From Clostridia bacterium (GTDB lineage Bacteria > Bacillota > Clostridia > Lachnospirales > Lachnospiraceae): a DNA stretch of 64,000 nt. A program made the translations under genes and the position numbers. Positions 42,672 to 52,314 of the stretch are shown piece after piece; positions within the stretch are counted from its first letter, which is position 1, and each line of letters opens with the position of its first letter. The notes under the pieces are model-generated. The model was not told where the DNA came from and made no database searches. It saw only the letters and a program-made list of their open reading frames with translations. Where the stretch lies: NCBI GenBank assembly GCA_910574255.1, contig CAJTAK010000003.1, forward strand, positions 269,501 to 333,500, given 5' to 3'.

Positions 42672-43448
42672 TTACCAACCCTTTTTCAAGGGCGTTTTTG
42701 TTTTTTTCCTGGCAGACCACCGCCTATCTGTGCCGGACTTCATGGTCAGGAGAATGACCGCCGTCAACGCAATCATCAGAGCCATACTTCCGCAGCACAG
42801 CGGAGTATTCCAGGTGACATCATAACTTCGATATCCAATCATTCCCAGGCTGGCCGTTATGGGATAAAGATTGGACAATTTTACACTGCCGGCTGCGAAC
42901 ATCCCGCCATAACCGTAAACAAAGGCAATAATGACGCCGGTCATATTGCCTCCCGAAATACAGGCGGAAACCGCAATGATGGGCAGAACGGCGATATAAA
43001 GGCACAGACAGTTGAAGCTCATCTGTACTGCCGTCTGTACCACTGCGGGAACAGTAAGCCCCGGAAATCCCGCAATCAGATTGCCGAGAACGGTCAGCGC
43101 CGCGCAGGCCAGCCCGAACAGGGCGGAAACCAGTCCGCCGACCACCAGCTTGCCACACAGCAGAGCGCGGTAGGAAACGGGAATCGTCACAATGTTTTTC
43201 AGCGTATCATCCTTTTCCTCCCTGGCAATCATATAGCCAGTAATCAGGGTGATACATACAGGAAAGATAGTTGTAGCATTATTTTTGATAACCTGCTCCG
43301 CCAGAAAGGAAAAGGTCCACACAGAGCCATCCTGAGCCGTGGAGCTGAACAGGGCCAGCAAGACGGACAGCGCCATCAAAAGAACACCGGCCCACAGGAC
43401 ATGATAGCGTTTCAGTTTCCAAAGCTCGGTTTTAATCATCCGAAACAT
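42672..43448 (-). CDS. lantibiotic-immunity-type ABC permease (LanG/CprC-like)
   Basis: A 258-residue ABC-2-type permease with six predicted membrane helices, beginning MFRMIKTELWKLKRYH, the typical start of LanE/LanG permeases. It would work with the neighbouring permease and ATPase to remove cationic peptides from the membrane. Follows its partner with a 2-bp gap. Confidence 0.78.
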   Translation of the reverse strand: MFRMIKTELWKLKRYHVLWAGVLLMALSVLLALFSSTAQDGSVWTFSFLAEQVIKNNATTIFPVCITLITGYMIAREEKDDTLKNIVTIPVSYRALLCGKLVVGGLVSALFGLACAALTVLGNLIAGFPGLTVPAVVQTAVQMSFNCLCLYIAVLPIIAVSACISGGNMTGVIIAFVYGYGGMFAAGSVKLSNLYPITASLGMIGYRSYDVTWNTPLCCGSMALMIALTAVILLTMKSGTDRRWSARKKTKTPLKKGW

Positions 43449-43450
43449 TT

Positions 43451-44236
43451 CTATTCCCCCCTTCTCTTATACAGGCGGTCGATCAGCAGTACCGACAAAA
43501 TCGCCATAACACTCAAGGTGGCAGCGGTCTGAAAGGTAGAGGGAATGAGGTGCGCTAATTCCGTCAGGTTCATGGAAATGCCATGGTCCGCCATATTACC
43601 AGCAAACCATAGATTTGTCAGCGGAATGGGGAACAGCAGGCAGAGCTCTTTAGGGAGTATACTATACAGGCCCTCCAGCGTCAGGCTCAAAACACTGTAA
43701 AATACACACAGAAGGATGGAGAAAATATAGGTCCTGCTGAAAAAGACCACAAGAACCACCAAAGGCAGGGTTCCGGCTGTGATAAAGATTCCCAACATAA
43801 CAGACGCCAGCAGCTTGTAAGCAAGACCTCCCACCTCCGCCACCACACTGCCGCACAAAATCGTGGCGAATGTGGAGGCGAGGGAAAACAGGATACCCAT
43901 GAGGAACAGCACAATAATTTTTGTCAAAACCATCTGTGTGCTTGTCACCGGGATGGTCCGCAGGCTTTTGAAGGTATCATTGTCCCGCTCCATAAAGAAC
44001 AGCATGGTTGCCAGAACGCCAATGACGCAGGGCAGGAGAAGTAGCACGCCATACCCCATGATAAAGCTGAACAGCGCGTCAAAAATCTCGGCTTTCGTGT
44101 CATAGCGCCCCATAATGCGGGGCGTCATCGCTACGGCCGTCACAGGAAGGGGAAACAGAAACGCTGCCAGCACCACCAGAAGCACAAACCGCTTCCGCTT
44201 CAGTTTCCAAAACTCACACTGGATCAGTTTAAGCAA
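43451..44236 (-). CDS. lantibiotic-immunity-type ABC permease (LanE/CprB-like)
   Basis: A 261-residue ABC-2-type permease with six helices; N-terminus LKLIQCEFWKLKRKRF. The TTG at 44236 is preferred because AGGAGG lies 8 nt upstream; GTG/TTG codons a few residues earlier overlap that site. It overlaps the ATPase gene's end, so expression is coupled. Confidence 0.78.
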   Translation of the reverse strand: MLKLIQCEFWKLKRKRFVLLVVLAAFLFPLPVTAVAMTPRIMGRYDTKAEIFDALFSFIMGYGVLLLLPCVIGVLATMLFFMERDNDTFKSLRTIPVTSTQMVLTKIIVLFLMGILFSLASTFATILCGSVVAEVGGLAYKLLASVMLGIFITAGTLPLVVLVVFFSRTYIFSILLCVFYSVLSLTLEGLYSILPKELCLLFPIPLTNLWFAGNMADHGISMNLTELAHLIPSTFQTAATLSVMAILSVLLIDRLYKRRGE

Positions 44237-45152
44237 TCCCAACACCTCCTGTCACCTTCTTGAAGTAGTCCTCCAGAGTGTCCTCGCACAGATGGGCCTC
44301 GGAAACAGTAATATCATGTTCCACGAAACAGCGGATCATCTCCGGCATGGGGAGGGAGGTGTCCATCAGGAACAGCGTGTGTTTATCTTCAATCTGATAG
44401 TCCTGCGCCTTGAACTGACGGGCCAGCAAACTGGATGCCCTATTCGCATCAGAAAGGATAAATCGGATGTATTTGCCGTTCCTGCTCTCCAGCTCTGCAA
44501 GGCTTTCTTCCTCCAGCAGTTTCCCCTTGTCAATAATCCCGATATCATCCGCCAGCAGCGCAATCTCGGAGAGGATATGGCTGGAGATCAGGATAGTCTT
44601 GCCCTGGGCGTCGCACAGCTCCCGGATAAAGGAACGTACCTCCGCAATGCCAATGGGGTCCAGACCATTGATGGGTTCATCCAAAATTAACAGCTCCGGG
44701 TTGTGCATGATGGCCAGGGCAATGGCAAGCCGCTGTTTCATACCAAGAGAATACTGGGCATAGAGCTTTTTGTCCCGATAGGGCAGACCAACCAGCTCCA
44801 AGGCGTTTTGGATTGCGTTATGCTGTTTCACATCCCGAAGCACCGCAAAGATTTTCAGGTTTTCCGTTCCGGTCAGGTTTGGATAAAATCCCGGCGACTC
44901 GATCAGGCTGCCCACACGGGGCAGAATTTCCCTGGCTGCGGTGCGGATGTCCTCACCGAAAATGTGCAGTTCGCCGGAACTGGGGGCCGTCAGGCCCAGG
45001 AGCATTTTCATGGTGGTGGTTTTCCCAGCTCCGTTGCGGCCCAGCAGGCCGTAAATCCGCCCCCGCCGGACGTGAATGTTCAAGTCGGAAACGCTTTTCT
45101 GGCTTCCATAGAGTTTTGTCAGTCCAGCCGTCTCAATAATACAGTCATTCAT
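44229..45152 (-). CDS. lantibiotic-immunity-type ABC ATPase (LanF/CprA-like)
   Basis: A 307-residue ATPase: Walker A GRNGAGKT (about 36-43), signature YSLGMKQRLAIA, Walker B LLILDEP and the H-loop SSHILSE, as in BcrA/LanF proteins. The ATG has AAGGAGG 9 nt upstream. With two permeases behind it and a divergent two-component system, the locus has the same parts as CprABC-CprRK of Clostridioides difficile (peptide resistance). Confidence 0.85.
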   Translation of the reverse strand: MNDCIIETAGLTKLYGSQKSVSDLNIHVRRGRIYGLLGRNGAGKTTTMKMLLGLTAPSSGELHIFGEDIRTAAREILPRVGSLIESPGFYPNLTGTENLKIFAVLRDVKQHNAIQNALELVGLPYRDKKLYAQYSLGMKQRLAIALAIMHNPELLILDEPINGLDPIGIAEVRSFIRELCDAQGKTILISSHILSEIALLADDIGIIDKGKLLEEESLAELESRNGKYIRFILSDANRASSLLARQFKAQDYQIEDKHTLFLMDTSLPMPEMIRCFVEHDITVSEAHLCEDTLEDYFKKVTGGVGIA

Positions 45153-45182
45153 TGGCAATACCTCCTTGTCGTTTGTGACATT

Positions 45183-45242
45183 ATCATAGCACCTTCTCCT
45201 TGAGAGAACCTTGCGGCAAACTTGAATTTACCTTGAGATTGG
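45183..45242 (-). promoter_or_regulatory. response-regulator box and promoter of the LanFEG-like operon
   Basis: Four CTTG words on the plus strand start at 45199, 45210, 45221 and 45232, exactly 11 bp apart (consensus CTTGAnnnnAC). Read on the minus strand the last repeat ends 10 nt before TATGAT (45188-45183), placing the box over the -35. Tandem 11-bp repeats are the usual binding pattern of OmpR/LanR-type regulators. A second promoter for the plus-strand regulator gene may use TATAAT at 45276-45281. Confidence 0.75.
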
Positions 45243-45314
45243 AACGCTGTCCTATGCAGGATATGAAAAAAGAGGTATAATACACCCAGTCGGAACTGTT
45301 GGGAGGTGTGCTGC

Positions 45315-46001
45315 GTGAAAGACAAACCGATTCTTGTTGTGGACGATGAGCTTGATCTGCTGGCTATGGTCCGATCGATTTTTGAGCGGGCGGGATTTAC
45401 ACAGATCATAACCGCTTCCTCCGGGGAAGCGGCTTTGGATGAATTTTTTAAGAAAAAGCCTGCAATGGCAATTCTGGATGTGATGATGCCGGACATGGAC
45501 GGGTTTGAGTTGCTGCGGGAAATCCGTCAGATCAGCGGGATTCCCGTCCTGATGCTGACCGCTAAAGGAGAAGCCGAGGACAGGTGCCGAGGACTGGAAC
45601 TGGGGGCAGACGATTATCTGGTCAAGCCTTTTCTGCCCAAGGAGCTTCTTCTGCGGGTCAACGCAATTTTGAAACGGGCATATCCCGACGGCAATCGGAC
45701 GGTAATTCTTGCTGCATCCACAGTGGATTTAGACCGTGCGGAGGTCCGCCGGGGCGAAACGGTTTTCTCTCTGACCGGAAAGGAGTACGCAATTTTTCTG
45801 AAGCTGGCGGAGAATGCCGGGCGTGTCGTCACCATTGGCGCTCTATGTCAGGCCGTCTGCGGAGAAATCTGGACAGGATATGAAAATACGCTCATGTCCC
45901 ATATCCGTCACTTGCGGGAGAAGATCGAAGATACTCCATCAGTGCCAGTCTCTCTCCTGACCATCAAGGGCCTGGGCTACAAACTCGTGGTAAAGGGGTG
46001 A
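45315..46001 (+). CDS. OmpR-family response regulator (CprR/LanR-like)
   Basis: A 228-residue regulator: receiver with acidic pair D10-D11, phosphorylation site Asp55 (ILDVMMPDMDG) and KP motif near 105; winged-helix output domain in the last 100 residues. GTG 45315 has GGGAGGTG 7 nt upstream. Divergent from the LanFEG-like operon and flanked by its box, so it very likely activates it. Confidence 0.85.
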   Translation: MKDKPILVVDDELDLLAMVRSIFERAGFTQIITASSGEAALDEFFKKKPAMAILDVMMPDMDGFELLREIRQISGIPVLMLTAKGEAEDRCRGLELGADDYLVKPFLPKELLLRVNAILKRAYPDGNRTVILAASTVDLDRAEVRRGETVFSLTGKEYAIFLKLAENAGRVVTIGALCQAVCGEIWTGYENTLMSHIRHLREKIEDTPSVPVSLLTIKGLGYKLVVKG

Positions 46002-46006
46002 TCATT

Positions 46007-47371
46007 TTGAATCCGATACAAAGGTTTTTCCGGAAATATTTCCTTTCTACAATCGCAGCTCTGGCGCTGTTCCTGTTGATGAACCTTGCGCTTGCGGTCG
46101 CAATCCGGGTGATTGCTGACTGCCGTACTTCTGCCCCCGACTTGTCGGTATCTGCTCTCTCCGCTATGGTGTCAGAGGTGAGTGGTGTGATTGAGGCGGA
46201 ACCGGATTTGTCCCGCATACTGTCCAAAAACCACGCCTGGGCCATGCTGTTGAGCGACGATGGCGCGGTTATCTGGGAAGAACAGATGCCGAATGATCTG
46301 CCCCGCTCTTATACAGCCGCTCAGATTGCCCAATTCAGCAGATGGTACTTGCAGGAATATCCAGTATTTGTCTGGCAACATCCAGCCGGACTGTTTGTAT
46401 TGGCCTATCCCGTAAATAGTCTGCAACGATACAACTTTGCTATGGAAACCGGCGATGTTTGGGCTATGGTCATCACAGTGTTTGGCATATTTCTTGTCAG
46501 TATCTTACTGATGCTGTTTTTACTGTGGCGCAACACGCGCAGGGTAGAACAGGCGGTAAAGCCCATTCTGACAGGTATCATCGCAATGTCCCAGGGTAAG
46601 CCGGTTCAATTAGAGGAACACGGCGAGCTTACGGACATCAATGCGGAATTGAACTGGGCCAGTGAACAGCTCCACAAAAAAGACACGGCCCGCGCCGATT
46701 GGATCAGTGGAATTTCCCACGATATACGCACCCCGTTGTCGGTCATGCTGGGCTACGCCGGGGAAATCGAGGACAACGACGCACTTCCGTCTGATGTTCA
46801 GAAACAGGCTGGTTTAATTCGTAAACATGGGGAAAAGCTGCGGCAGTTAATTATTGACTTGAATCTTGTGTCAAGACTGGAATATGCTATGCAGCCATTG
46901 CAAAAAACCTCTGTCAGTCCGGTTGAGTTATCCAGGCAAGTCATCAGTGATTATATGAATAACGATCTGGACGAGCAGTATGTGATTGACCTTTATGCAG
47001 GGGATGGTGCTGAATCAATTCTAATTGAGGGTGACAACACTTTGCTTACCCGTATGCTGGAAAACTTAATTGGTAATAGCATTGCCCACAATCCGGATGG
47101 ATGTCATATTTGTGTTTCGGTTGAATTGACTGACAGAATGTGTAAACTTATGGTTCAGGACTCTGGCAAAGGCATGGACGAGACTGCTTTACGGATGTTA
47201 AACGCAGCAGAGTGTGTTAGCTTCACACAAAGCAATGGTAGCGGGATTCCTCATGGAAACGGCTTGAAAATCGCAAGACAGATTGTTTCTGCCCACAAGG
47301 GAACGATCAAATTTTTCGAAACAGAACCTCATGGGGTAACTGTTGTTGTGAAGCTTCCAACAATGAAGTAG
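46007..47371 (+). CDS. sensor histidine kinase (CprK/LanK-like)
   Basis: A 454-residue kinase with two membrane helices (about 12-35 and 150-175) around an extracellular sensor of about 110 residues, HAMP-like linker, H-box ISHDIRTPLS, N-box region and GNGLKIARQ at the end. The TTG at 46007 is preferred because AAAGGGG lies 8 nt upstream; a GTG three codons earlier overlaps that site. Forms the sensing pair with the regulator just upstream. Confidence 0.83.
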   Translation: MNPIQRFFRKYFLSTIAALALFLLMNLALAVAIRVIADCRTSAPDLSVSALSAMVSEVSGVIEAEPDLSRILSKNHAWAMLLSDDGAVIWEEQMPNDLPRSYTAAQIAQFSRWYLQEYPVFVWQHPAGLFVLAYPVNSLQRYNFAMETGDVWAMVITVFGIFLVSILLMLFLLWRNTRRVEQAVKPILTGIIAMSQGKPVQLEEHGELTDINAELNWASEQLHKKDTARADWISGISHDIRTPLSVMLGYAGEIEDNDALPSDVQKQAGLIRKHGEKLRQLIIDLNLVSRLEYAMQPLQKTSVSPVELSRQVISDYMNNDLDEQYVIDLYAGDGAESILIEGDNTLLTRMLENLIGNSIAHNPDGCHICVSVELTDRMCKLMVQDSGKGMDETALRMLNAAECVSFTQSNGSGIPHGNGLKIARQIVSAHKGTIKFFETEPHGVTVVVKLPTMK

Positions 47372-47401
47372 GGCGGCAGAGGAGCAAGAATCTTCTCTAG
47401 T

Positions 47402-47427
47402 GGGTATGGAGATTACTCCCCATACCC
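47402..47427. terminator. hairpin between convergent operons
   Basis: GGGTATGG pairs with CCATACCC around AGATTACTCC. It lies between the kinase gene's end and the end of the opposing permease gene; no T-run, so only a likely terminator. Confidence 0.5.
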
Positions 47428-47478
47428 CTAATCAAAACCGTGCGTGCTATTTAACATATAAGACTTTTCACCTTACAT

Positions 47479-49806
47479 TCATTGCTCATTGATAGTTTCA
47501 GTAATTGCCATATTGCGTATACGCTTTGCCGGAGTATAAATTGATATAATACAAGAAAAAACAACCAGTAAAAGTACAAGGGCAATAGTAGTAAAGGGAA
47601 TATTCCATGAGCCGCCAAAATGGGTAATAACAACCTTTGTGTAAATCAGATAGTGAAGCAGCAGTCCAAGTATAATTCCGACAGTCGTACCGCAGACAGC
47701 GTATGTGGCTGCTTCAGCAGTTATCATTTTTGTAACCTGTCTGCTTCCCATACCAACAGCACGCATAGCCCCATACTGTTTAATTCTTGCTGACACACCC
47801 ATTGAAACACTGTTCATAATGTTCAAAATGGTTATTAAGGAAATGATAGCAAGGAAACTGTATGCCGCAATTCGGAACACCCAGTAGGAACCATTGATCT
47901 CATCATCTTCCTCTCTGTTGTCTGCAATTACATTTCCTTCTGACAGTCCATAAATTTTGTTTACCGCTGCATCAGATACATCTTTTTCTAATACAATGCC
48001 TACCATAGCATAGCCTTGTTCGCCTATCAGACGTGTGCAGGTTTCTTCCGAACATACCACAACGGTCGAACCGCTGATGCTTCCCACACCCTCAGACATA
48101 ACACACGCAACTTCAAGTTCTTCGGAACCTATTTTTATTTTATCTCCCACATCCAGTCCTGTATGGTTACTGTAGACTGCCATGACATATTGAGAATTTC
48201 CATACACTTTTGCTATATTTCCGCTTACAACGGATTTCCTGAAGTTGTCCATCATGGTATCTCCATAGGAAAATAAATCAACCGTTGACATATTCCCGTT
48301 AATTTCTGCGGGATAGCTCATGCTATACATCATGCCAAAAACAGACTCTACCCCCGATATTCCGGAAATTTCTTCTGATATGCTTTTATCTATGGAATTA
48401 GACTCATCCTGACTGGTAACCGTAATGTCCGGAGTTAAATCACTCACTGATGGAAGCAGCCTGTGAACAATATCAAGACAAGCGGAAAAAGTCAAAAAAA
48501 GCATAATTGTAAGGGCAAAGGAGCCTGTCATAAGGACTAAGTTTTTCTTAACTCCTGTTGCATGGTGGACACCAAGGGAAGTTTCCACTTTGAAAAGCCT
48601 TGTATTTGCCGCATGGACGATTTTTTTGTTTGTTTCTGCGTTGCCGGATATTGCTGCTATGGGCGAAACTTTTGCTGCCTGTTTAGCCGGGGATTGTGCT
48701 GCAATAAACACGGTAATGATACCTATGGCTACCCCACAGAGGATACCACTTATACTTACTGAAAATAGTGGCATATCTACCCATTCGCCTTTTACGATAA
48801 ATTTTAGTATCAGACACGATACCCAACAAATTACCGTTCCTAACGCACAACCAATAGGAATTGCTGTTTTACACCAATTCAGTGCTTCAAGCCTTACAAA
48901 ACGTACAATCTGTTGTTTACTTGCACCAATGCAACGCATCATTCCGAAAAATTTTGTCCGTTGGGCAACATTACTGTTCATGCAGCTTGAAATCATAAAG
49001 ATTCCTGCAATTAGTATAATGACAAAACAAGCTATCACCAAAGGGTAGAGTTCATTTACGCTTTCATTGCTGCTCGCCCCTAACAGGCTCAAAACGGGCG
49101 TGTTTTCACTAATATTTTCAGAAGTGAGCGAATATTGCTCTTTTATACTGGCAATCGTTTTTTTCAAACCGTTCTCACTTTGAAACCGAATATAAAATTG
49201 AGATGTAGGTTCTATGCCATTCAAATTTCTCACTTCATCAAACGCAGCTTTGCACATATACATACAGGTTCCGTCAATAATGTCGTTAAATTCCTCATCA
49301 TCTTCATAAAATCCTGATATTGTATAAGTAAAATCGCCTGCGAGCGTATTAAGAGTAATATCATCGCCTATCTGGACTTTGAAAAGCTCCTTTGCGTCTG
49401 CACTAATGGCAATTTCCTTTTCATTTTGTGGGTAGGAGCCTTCCAACGGATAATTCATCATATCTGTGACGTAGGCTTCTTCGACGCCATACAGCACAAC
49501 ATTTTTTCCGTTGATATAATAGTTGCAATCTGCATTTTCATTTATTACATCATACCATGAGGAGTATGCCACATCAGAATTATCTATAATCTGTTCGGCT
49601 TTATCCTCTGGCATATTTTGAAGAACAATATGCCAATCTCCGTGATTACTCCGCATTGCTGTTATCTGTCCGTTTGTCCACATCTCCAGCAAAGAAAAGA
49701 TTGCAGTTACAAGGAATACAGCAAGAATAATGCAAATGCGTGTCATGCGGCTTTGCCGCCTGTGAACCTTTGCGGAAATCGGGATAAGGCTTAAATAGCT
49801 TTTCAT
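47479..49806 (-). CDS. FtsX-type ABC permease (transporter 2)
   Basis: A 775-residue permease with two FtsX/MacB-like halves: N-terminal helix (about 23-43), an extracellular domain to about 255, three helices with MRCIGASKQQI, a second extracellular domain (about 445-640), and three C-terminal helices with MRAVGMGSRQV. It works with the ATPase encoded just upstream. The ATG overlaps the ATPase stop in ATGA. Likely expels or detaches antimicrobial peptides. Confidence 0.85.
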   Translation of the reverse strand: MKSYLSLIPISAKVHRRQSRMTRICIILAVFLVTAIFSLLEMWTNGQITAMRSNHGDWHIVLQNMPEDKAEQIIDNSDVAYSSWYDVINENADCNYYINGKNVVLYGVEEAYVTDMMNYPLEGSYPQNEKEIAISADAKELFKVQIGDDITLNTLAGDFTYTISGFYEDDEEFNDIIDGTCMYMCKAAFDEVRNLNGIEPTSQFYIRFQSENGLKKTIASIKEQYSLTSENISENTPVLSLLGASSNESVNELYPLVIACFVIILIAGIFMISSCMNSNVAQRTKFFGMMRCIGASKQQIVRFVRLEALNWCKTAIPIGCALGTVICWVSCLILKFIVKGEWVDMPLFSVSISGILCGVAIGIITVFIAAQSPAKQAAKVSPIAAISGNAETNKKIVHAANTRLFKVETSLGVHHATGVKKNLVLMTGSFALTIMLFLTFSACLDIVHRLLPSVSDLTPDITVTSQDESNSIDKSISEEISGISGVESVFGMMYSMSYPAEINGNMSTVDLFSYGDTMMDNFRKSVVSGNIAKVYGNSQYVMAVYSNHTGLDVGDKIKIGSEELEVACVMSEGVGSISGSTVVVCSEETCTRLIGEQGYAMVGIVLEKDVSDAAVNKIYGLSEGNVIADNREEDDEINGSYWVFRIAAYSFLAIISLITILNIMNSVSMGVSARIKQYGAMRAVGMGSRQVTKMITAEAATYAVCGTTVGIILGLLLHYLIYTKVVITHFGGSWNIPFTTIALVLLLVVFSCIISIYTPAKRIRNMAITETINEQ

Positions 49807-50486
49807 TCGCGGCACCTCCCTAAATCGGTCAGCACACCGTCTGATACCTGTAAAATTCGGTCTGCGCTCTGTGCAATGTTCCTATTATGAGTAATCATAA
49901 TAATGGTTTGCTCATACTTCCTTGACGCTTCTTTTAACAGGGCAATGACTTCGCTGCTGTTCTGCGTGTCAAGGTTTCCTGTTGGCTCGTCGGCAAGGAT
50001 TAACGACGGGCGCGTGATAAGGGCGCGTCCGATTGCCACACGCTGCTGCTGTCCGCCAGATAACTGGCTCGGCAAATGGTTACGGCGTTCTTTCAGATTA
50101 AGAACAGTAAGCAGTTCTTCCAGATATTTTTTGTCCGGCTTCTGATAGTCAAGCAGCACCGGGAAAATAATATTTTGCTCAACGGTAAGCTCCGGCACAA
50201 GATTGAACGCCTGAAAAATAAATCCGATATTCCTCCGGCGGAAAACGGTAAGTTTGCGGTCGTTCATGGAAAAAATATCCTTGCCGCCAATCGTTACCTT
50301 TCCAGATGTAGGCGTATCAAGTGCGCCTATCATATTGAGCAGCGTACTTTTTCCGGAGCCGGATTCTCCAACGATAGCCACATACTCGCCTTTTGGAACG
50401 GAAAAGCTCACTTTTTTCAAAGCGTGTACGGCAGTTTCGCCGCTTCCATATGTTTTACAGATATTGTTGACTTCCAATAAGTTCAT
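49803..50486 (-). CDS. MacB/BceA-type ABC ATPase (transporter 2)
   Basis: A 227-residue ATPase with Walker [10 protein letters not shown] (about 40-48), Q-loop [13 protein letters not shown], signature [11 protein letters not shown], Walker [13 protein letters not shown]. This LolD/MacB-type subclass partners FtsX-like permeases. A response-regulator box lies directly upstream. Confidence 0.9.
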   Translation of the reverse strand: MNLLEVNNICKTYGSGETAVHALKKVSFSVPKGEYVAIVGESGSGKSTLLNMIGALDTPTSGKVTIGGKDIFSMNDRKLTVFRRRNIGFIFQAFNLVPELTVEQNIIFPVLLDYQKPDKKYLEELLTVLNLKERRNHLPSQLSGGQQQRVAIGRALITRPSLILADEPTGNLDTQNSSEVIALLKEASRKYEQTIIMITHNRNIAQSADRILQVSDGVLTDLGRCRE

Positions 50487-50518
50487 GTGTAAACACCTCT
50501 TTCTGTTTTGATAGCCCC

Positions 50519-50562
50519 ACTATAACAGAAAAATCCTACACCAATATTACAATCAGCCTACA
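50519..50562 (-). promoter_or_regulatory. response-regulator box and promoter of transporter 2
   Basis: On the minus strand three TGTA words (TGTAGG, TGTAAT, TGTAGG; from 50562, 50551 and 50540) repeat every 11 bp. The last ends 10 nt before TATAGT (50524-50519). The first overlaps the stop of the upstream kinase gene, so the transporter has its own regulated promoter inside the operon. Confidence 0.72.
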
Positions 50563-51604
50563 ATTTTGTAGGAATCAGGAAATTCATTGTGAAAGAGGTT
50601 CCGCTGCCTAATGTACTGTCTGCTTCAATCGTTCCATTATGGGCTTCCACAATCGCATTTGCTAATGACAGTCCAAGCCCGATACCCTGCGTGTCTTTAG
50701 AAAAACGGCTGCGGTAAAACCGCTTGAAAATATGGTGCAAGTCCTCCGGGTGTATGCCGCTGCCGTTATCCTTTACGGTAATCTGAACAATAGAAGTGAA
50801 CGCCCGCCACTCAATACGGATCATACCGCCATTTTCAGTGTGGTCAAGGGCGTTCTTTACAAGGTTGCTGATTGCTTCGATTATCCAGTTGCGGTCACAT
50901 AAAAGTGAGATTTCTTCATTGCCTGATAAGCAGATTTCTTTTCCCTCCTGTTCGGCACGAAACAGGAAATGCTTTTTTACATTCTCTGCAAGCTCGGACA
51001 CATTTTCTAATGACTTTTCTAACACAATCGTACCCGCGTCCAGCTTCGTAATTTTCAAAAGGCTCTGTACCAGGGTTTCGATACGGTCAAGCTCCTGCTC
51101 GGAAAGCTGGCTAAATTCCTGTATTGTCGGAAGTTCCTGTTCTTTTGCTTCGCCCTGTATAATGCCATTGTAAATATTGAGGGCGGCAAGCGGTGTCTTT
51201 AGCTGATGTGAAATATCCGATATGGTACCTCGTAAAAATTTTTTTGAACTTTTTTCATTCTCGGCATGAGCGTTCAGGATTGCAACCAAAGAATTAACTT
51301 CATGGAACAGCCTGTATAGCTCGCCCTCGTCGTTACACTCAATGGTAATGTCTTTGTTGCCGGAAATATATTCTGTAATCTGCGATATGGCATTTTCCAT
51401 GATTTTATGCTGTTCCCTAAAATACCCGTAACAAAGCAGCAATATGACAGATCCCATACATACGCCGCAGATTATGACGTAATATGCCGCATTTCTACCC
51501 GCAAAAGCCGCTAATAATACTGAAAGTAACGTAAAAAACACGATAGAGAAAACCATACTGGCAAAAAGGATTTTGATTTTTCTGTTTGCAAATATTTTCA
51601 TCAT
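50558..51604 (-). CDS. intramembrane-sensing histidine kinase (set 2)
   Basis: A 348-residue kinase with two closely spaced membrane helices (about 11-35 and 38-60) and almost no extracellular loop, as in BceS-type kinases that sense through their transporter. H-box SDISHQLKTPLAAL, then N- and G-boxes (NLVKNALDHT, GIGLGLSLA). The start overlaps the regulator stop in ATGATG. Confidence 0.83.
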   Translation of the reverse strand: MMKIFANRKIKILFASMVFSIVFFTLLSVLLAAFAGRNAAYYVIICGVCMGSVILLLCYGYFREQHKIMENAISQITEYISGNKDITIECNDEGELYRLFHEVNSLVAILNAHAENEKSSKKFLRGTISDISHQLKTPLAALNIYNGIIQGEAKEQELPTIQEFSQLSEQELDRIETLVQSLLKITKLDAGTIVLEKSLENVSELAENVKKHFLFRAEQEGKEICLSGNEEISLLCDRNWIIEAISNLVKNALDHTENGGMIRIEWRAFTSIVQITVKDNGSGIHPEDLHHIFKRFYRSRFSKDTQGIGLGLSLANAIVEAHNGTIEADSTLGSGTSFTMNFLIPTKL

Positions 51605-52296
51605 ATCCCCGGTTCCTCCGTATTCCATTTGTAGCCCATACCGCGAACAGTAACAATCCTTTTGGGTTCTCCCGGATTGTCCTCAATTTTTGTACGAAGC
51701 CTGCGGATATAAACAGTAAGAGAATTATTGTCTATATAATTTTCGCTGCAATCCCATAGTTTTCCTAAAATCTGTTCCGGGGAAAGTATCTGGTCGGGGT
51801 TTTCCATGAACAGGCATAACAATTTATATTCACTCGCCGTCAAATCAAGCAGTTTCCCCCGTTTATAAACCTCTCCTTTTAGAAGTCTTATGCTTATATC
51901 GTTGGAGTTCAGTTCTGTAACAGCGGTATTGAAATTCTCGCTCCTGCGGAGCAATGCGTTAATCCTTGACATAAATATTGCCAGCTTGAAAGGCTTTGTA
52001 ATATAATCATCGCCCCCAATATCAAGCCCCATAATAATATCTGTTTCTTCATCAGCAGCAGTAAGAAATATGACAGGCACTTTTGAAGTCAGGCGTATCT
52101 TTCTGCAAAAATCAAAGCCGGAACCATCGGGAAGCGATACATCCAGAATGACTAAATCATATTTATCATTTACCCATAACGTATCAGCTTCCAGTGTGGT
52201 ACGGGCAACGTCTATTTCATATCCCTCTTTTTTTACGGCAAAAGACAGACCGCTGATTAAACTTAAATCATCTTCCAATAAAAATAATCGTTTCAT
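51601..52296 (-). CDS. OmpR-family response regulator (set 2)
   Basis: A 231-residue regulator with acidic pair near residues 9-10, Asp52 (VILDVSLPDGSG) and a winged-helix output domain. It lies 18 bp after the lipoprotein gene and probably reads from the upstream operon; its target is very likely the TGTA box before transporter 2. Confidence 0.85.
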   Translation of the reverse strand: MKRLFLLEDDLSLISGLSFAVKKEGYEIDVARTTLEADTLWVNDKYDLVILDVSLPDGSGFDFCRKIRLTSKVPVIFLTAADEETDIIMGLDIGGDDYITKPFKLAIFMSRINALLRRSENFNTAVTELNSNDISIRLLKGEVYKRGKLLDLTASEYKLLCLFMENPDQILSPEQILGKLWDCSENYIDNNSLTVYIRRLRTKIEDNPGEPKRIVTVRGMGYKWNTEEPGI

Positions 52297-52314
52297 TTGC
52301 TGTGTCTCTTTCCC

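Noticed and set aside
47430-47478. AACCGTGCGTGC stretch reminiscent of group II intron 5' regions
   Set aside because: Too short, with no domain V/VI or reverse transcriptase; chance similarity cannot be excluded.
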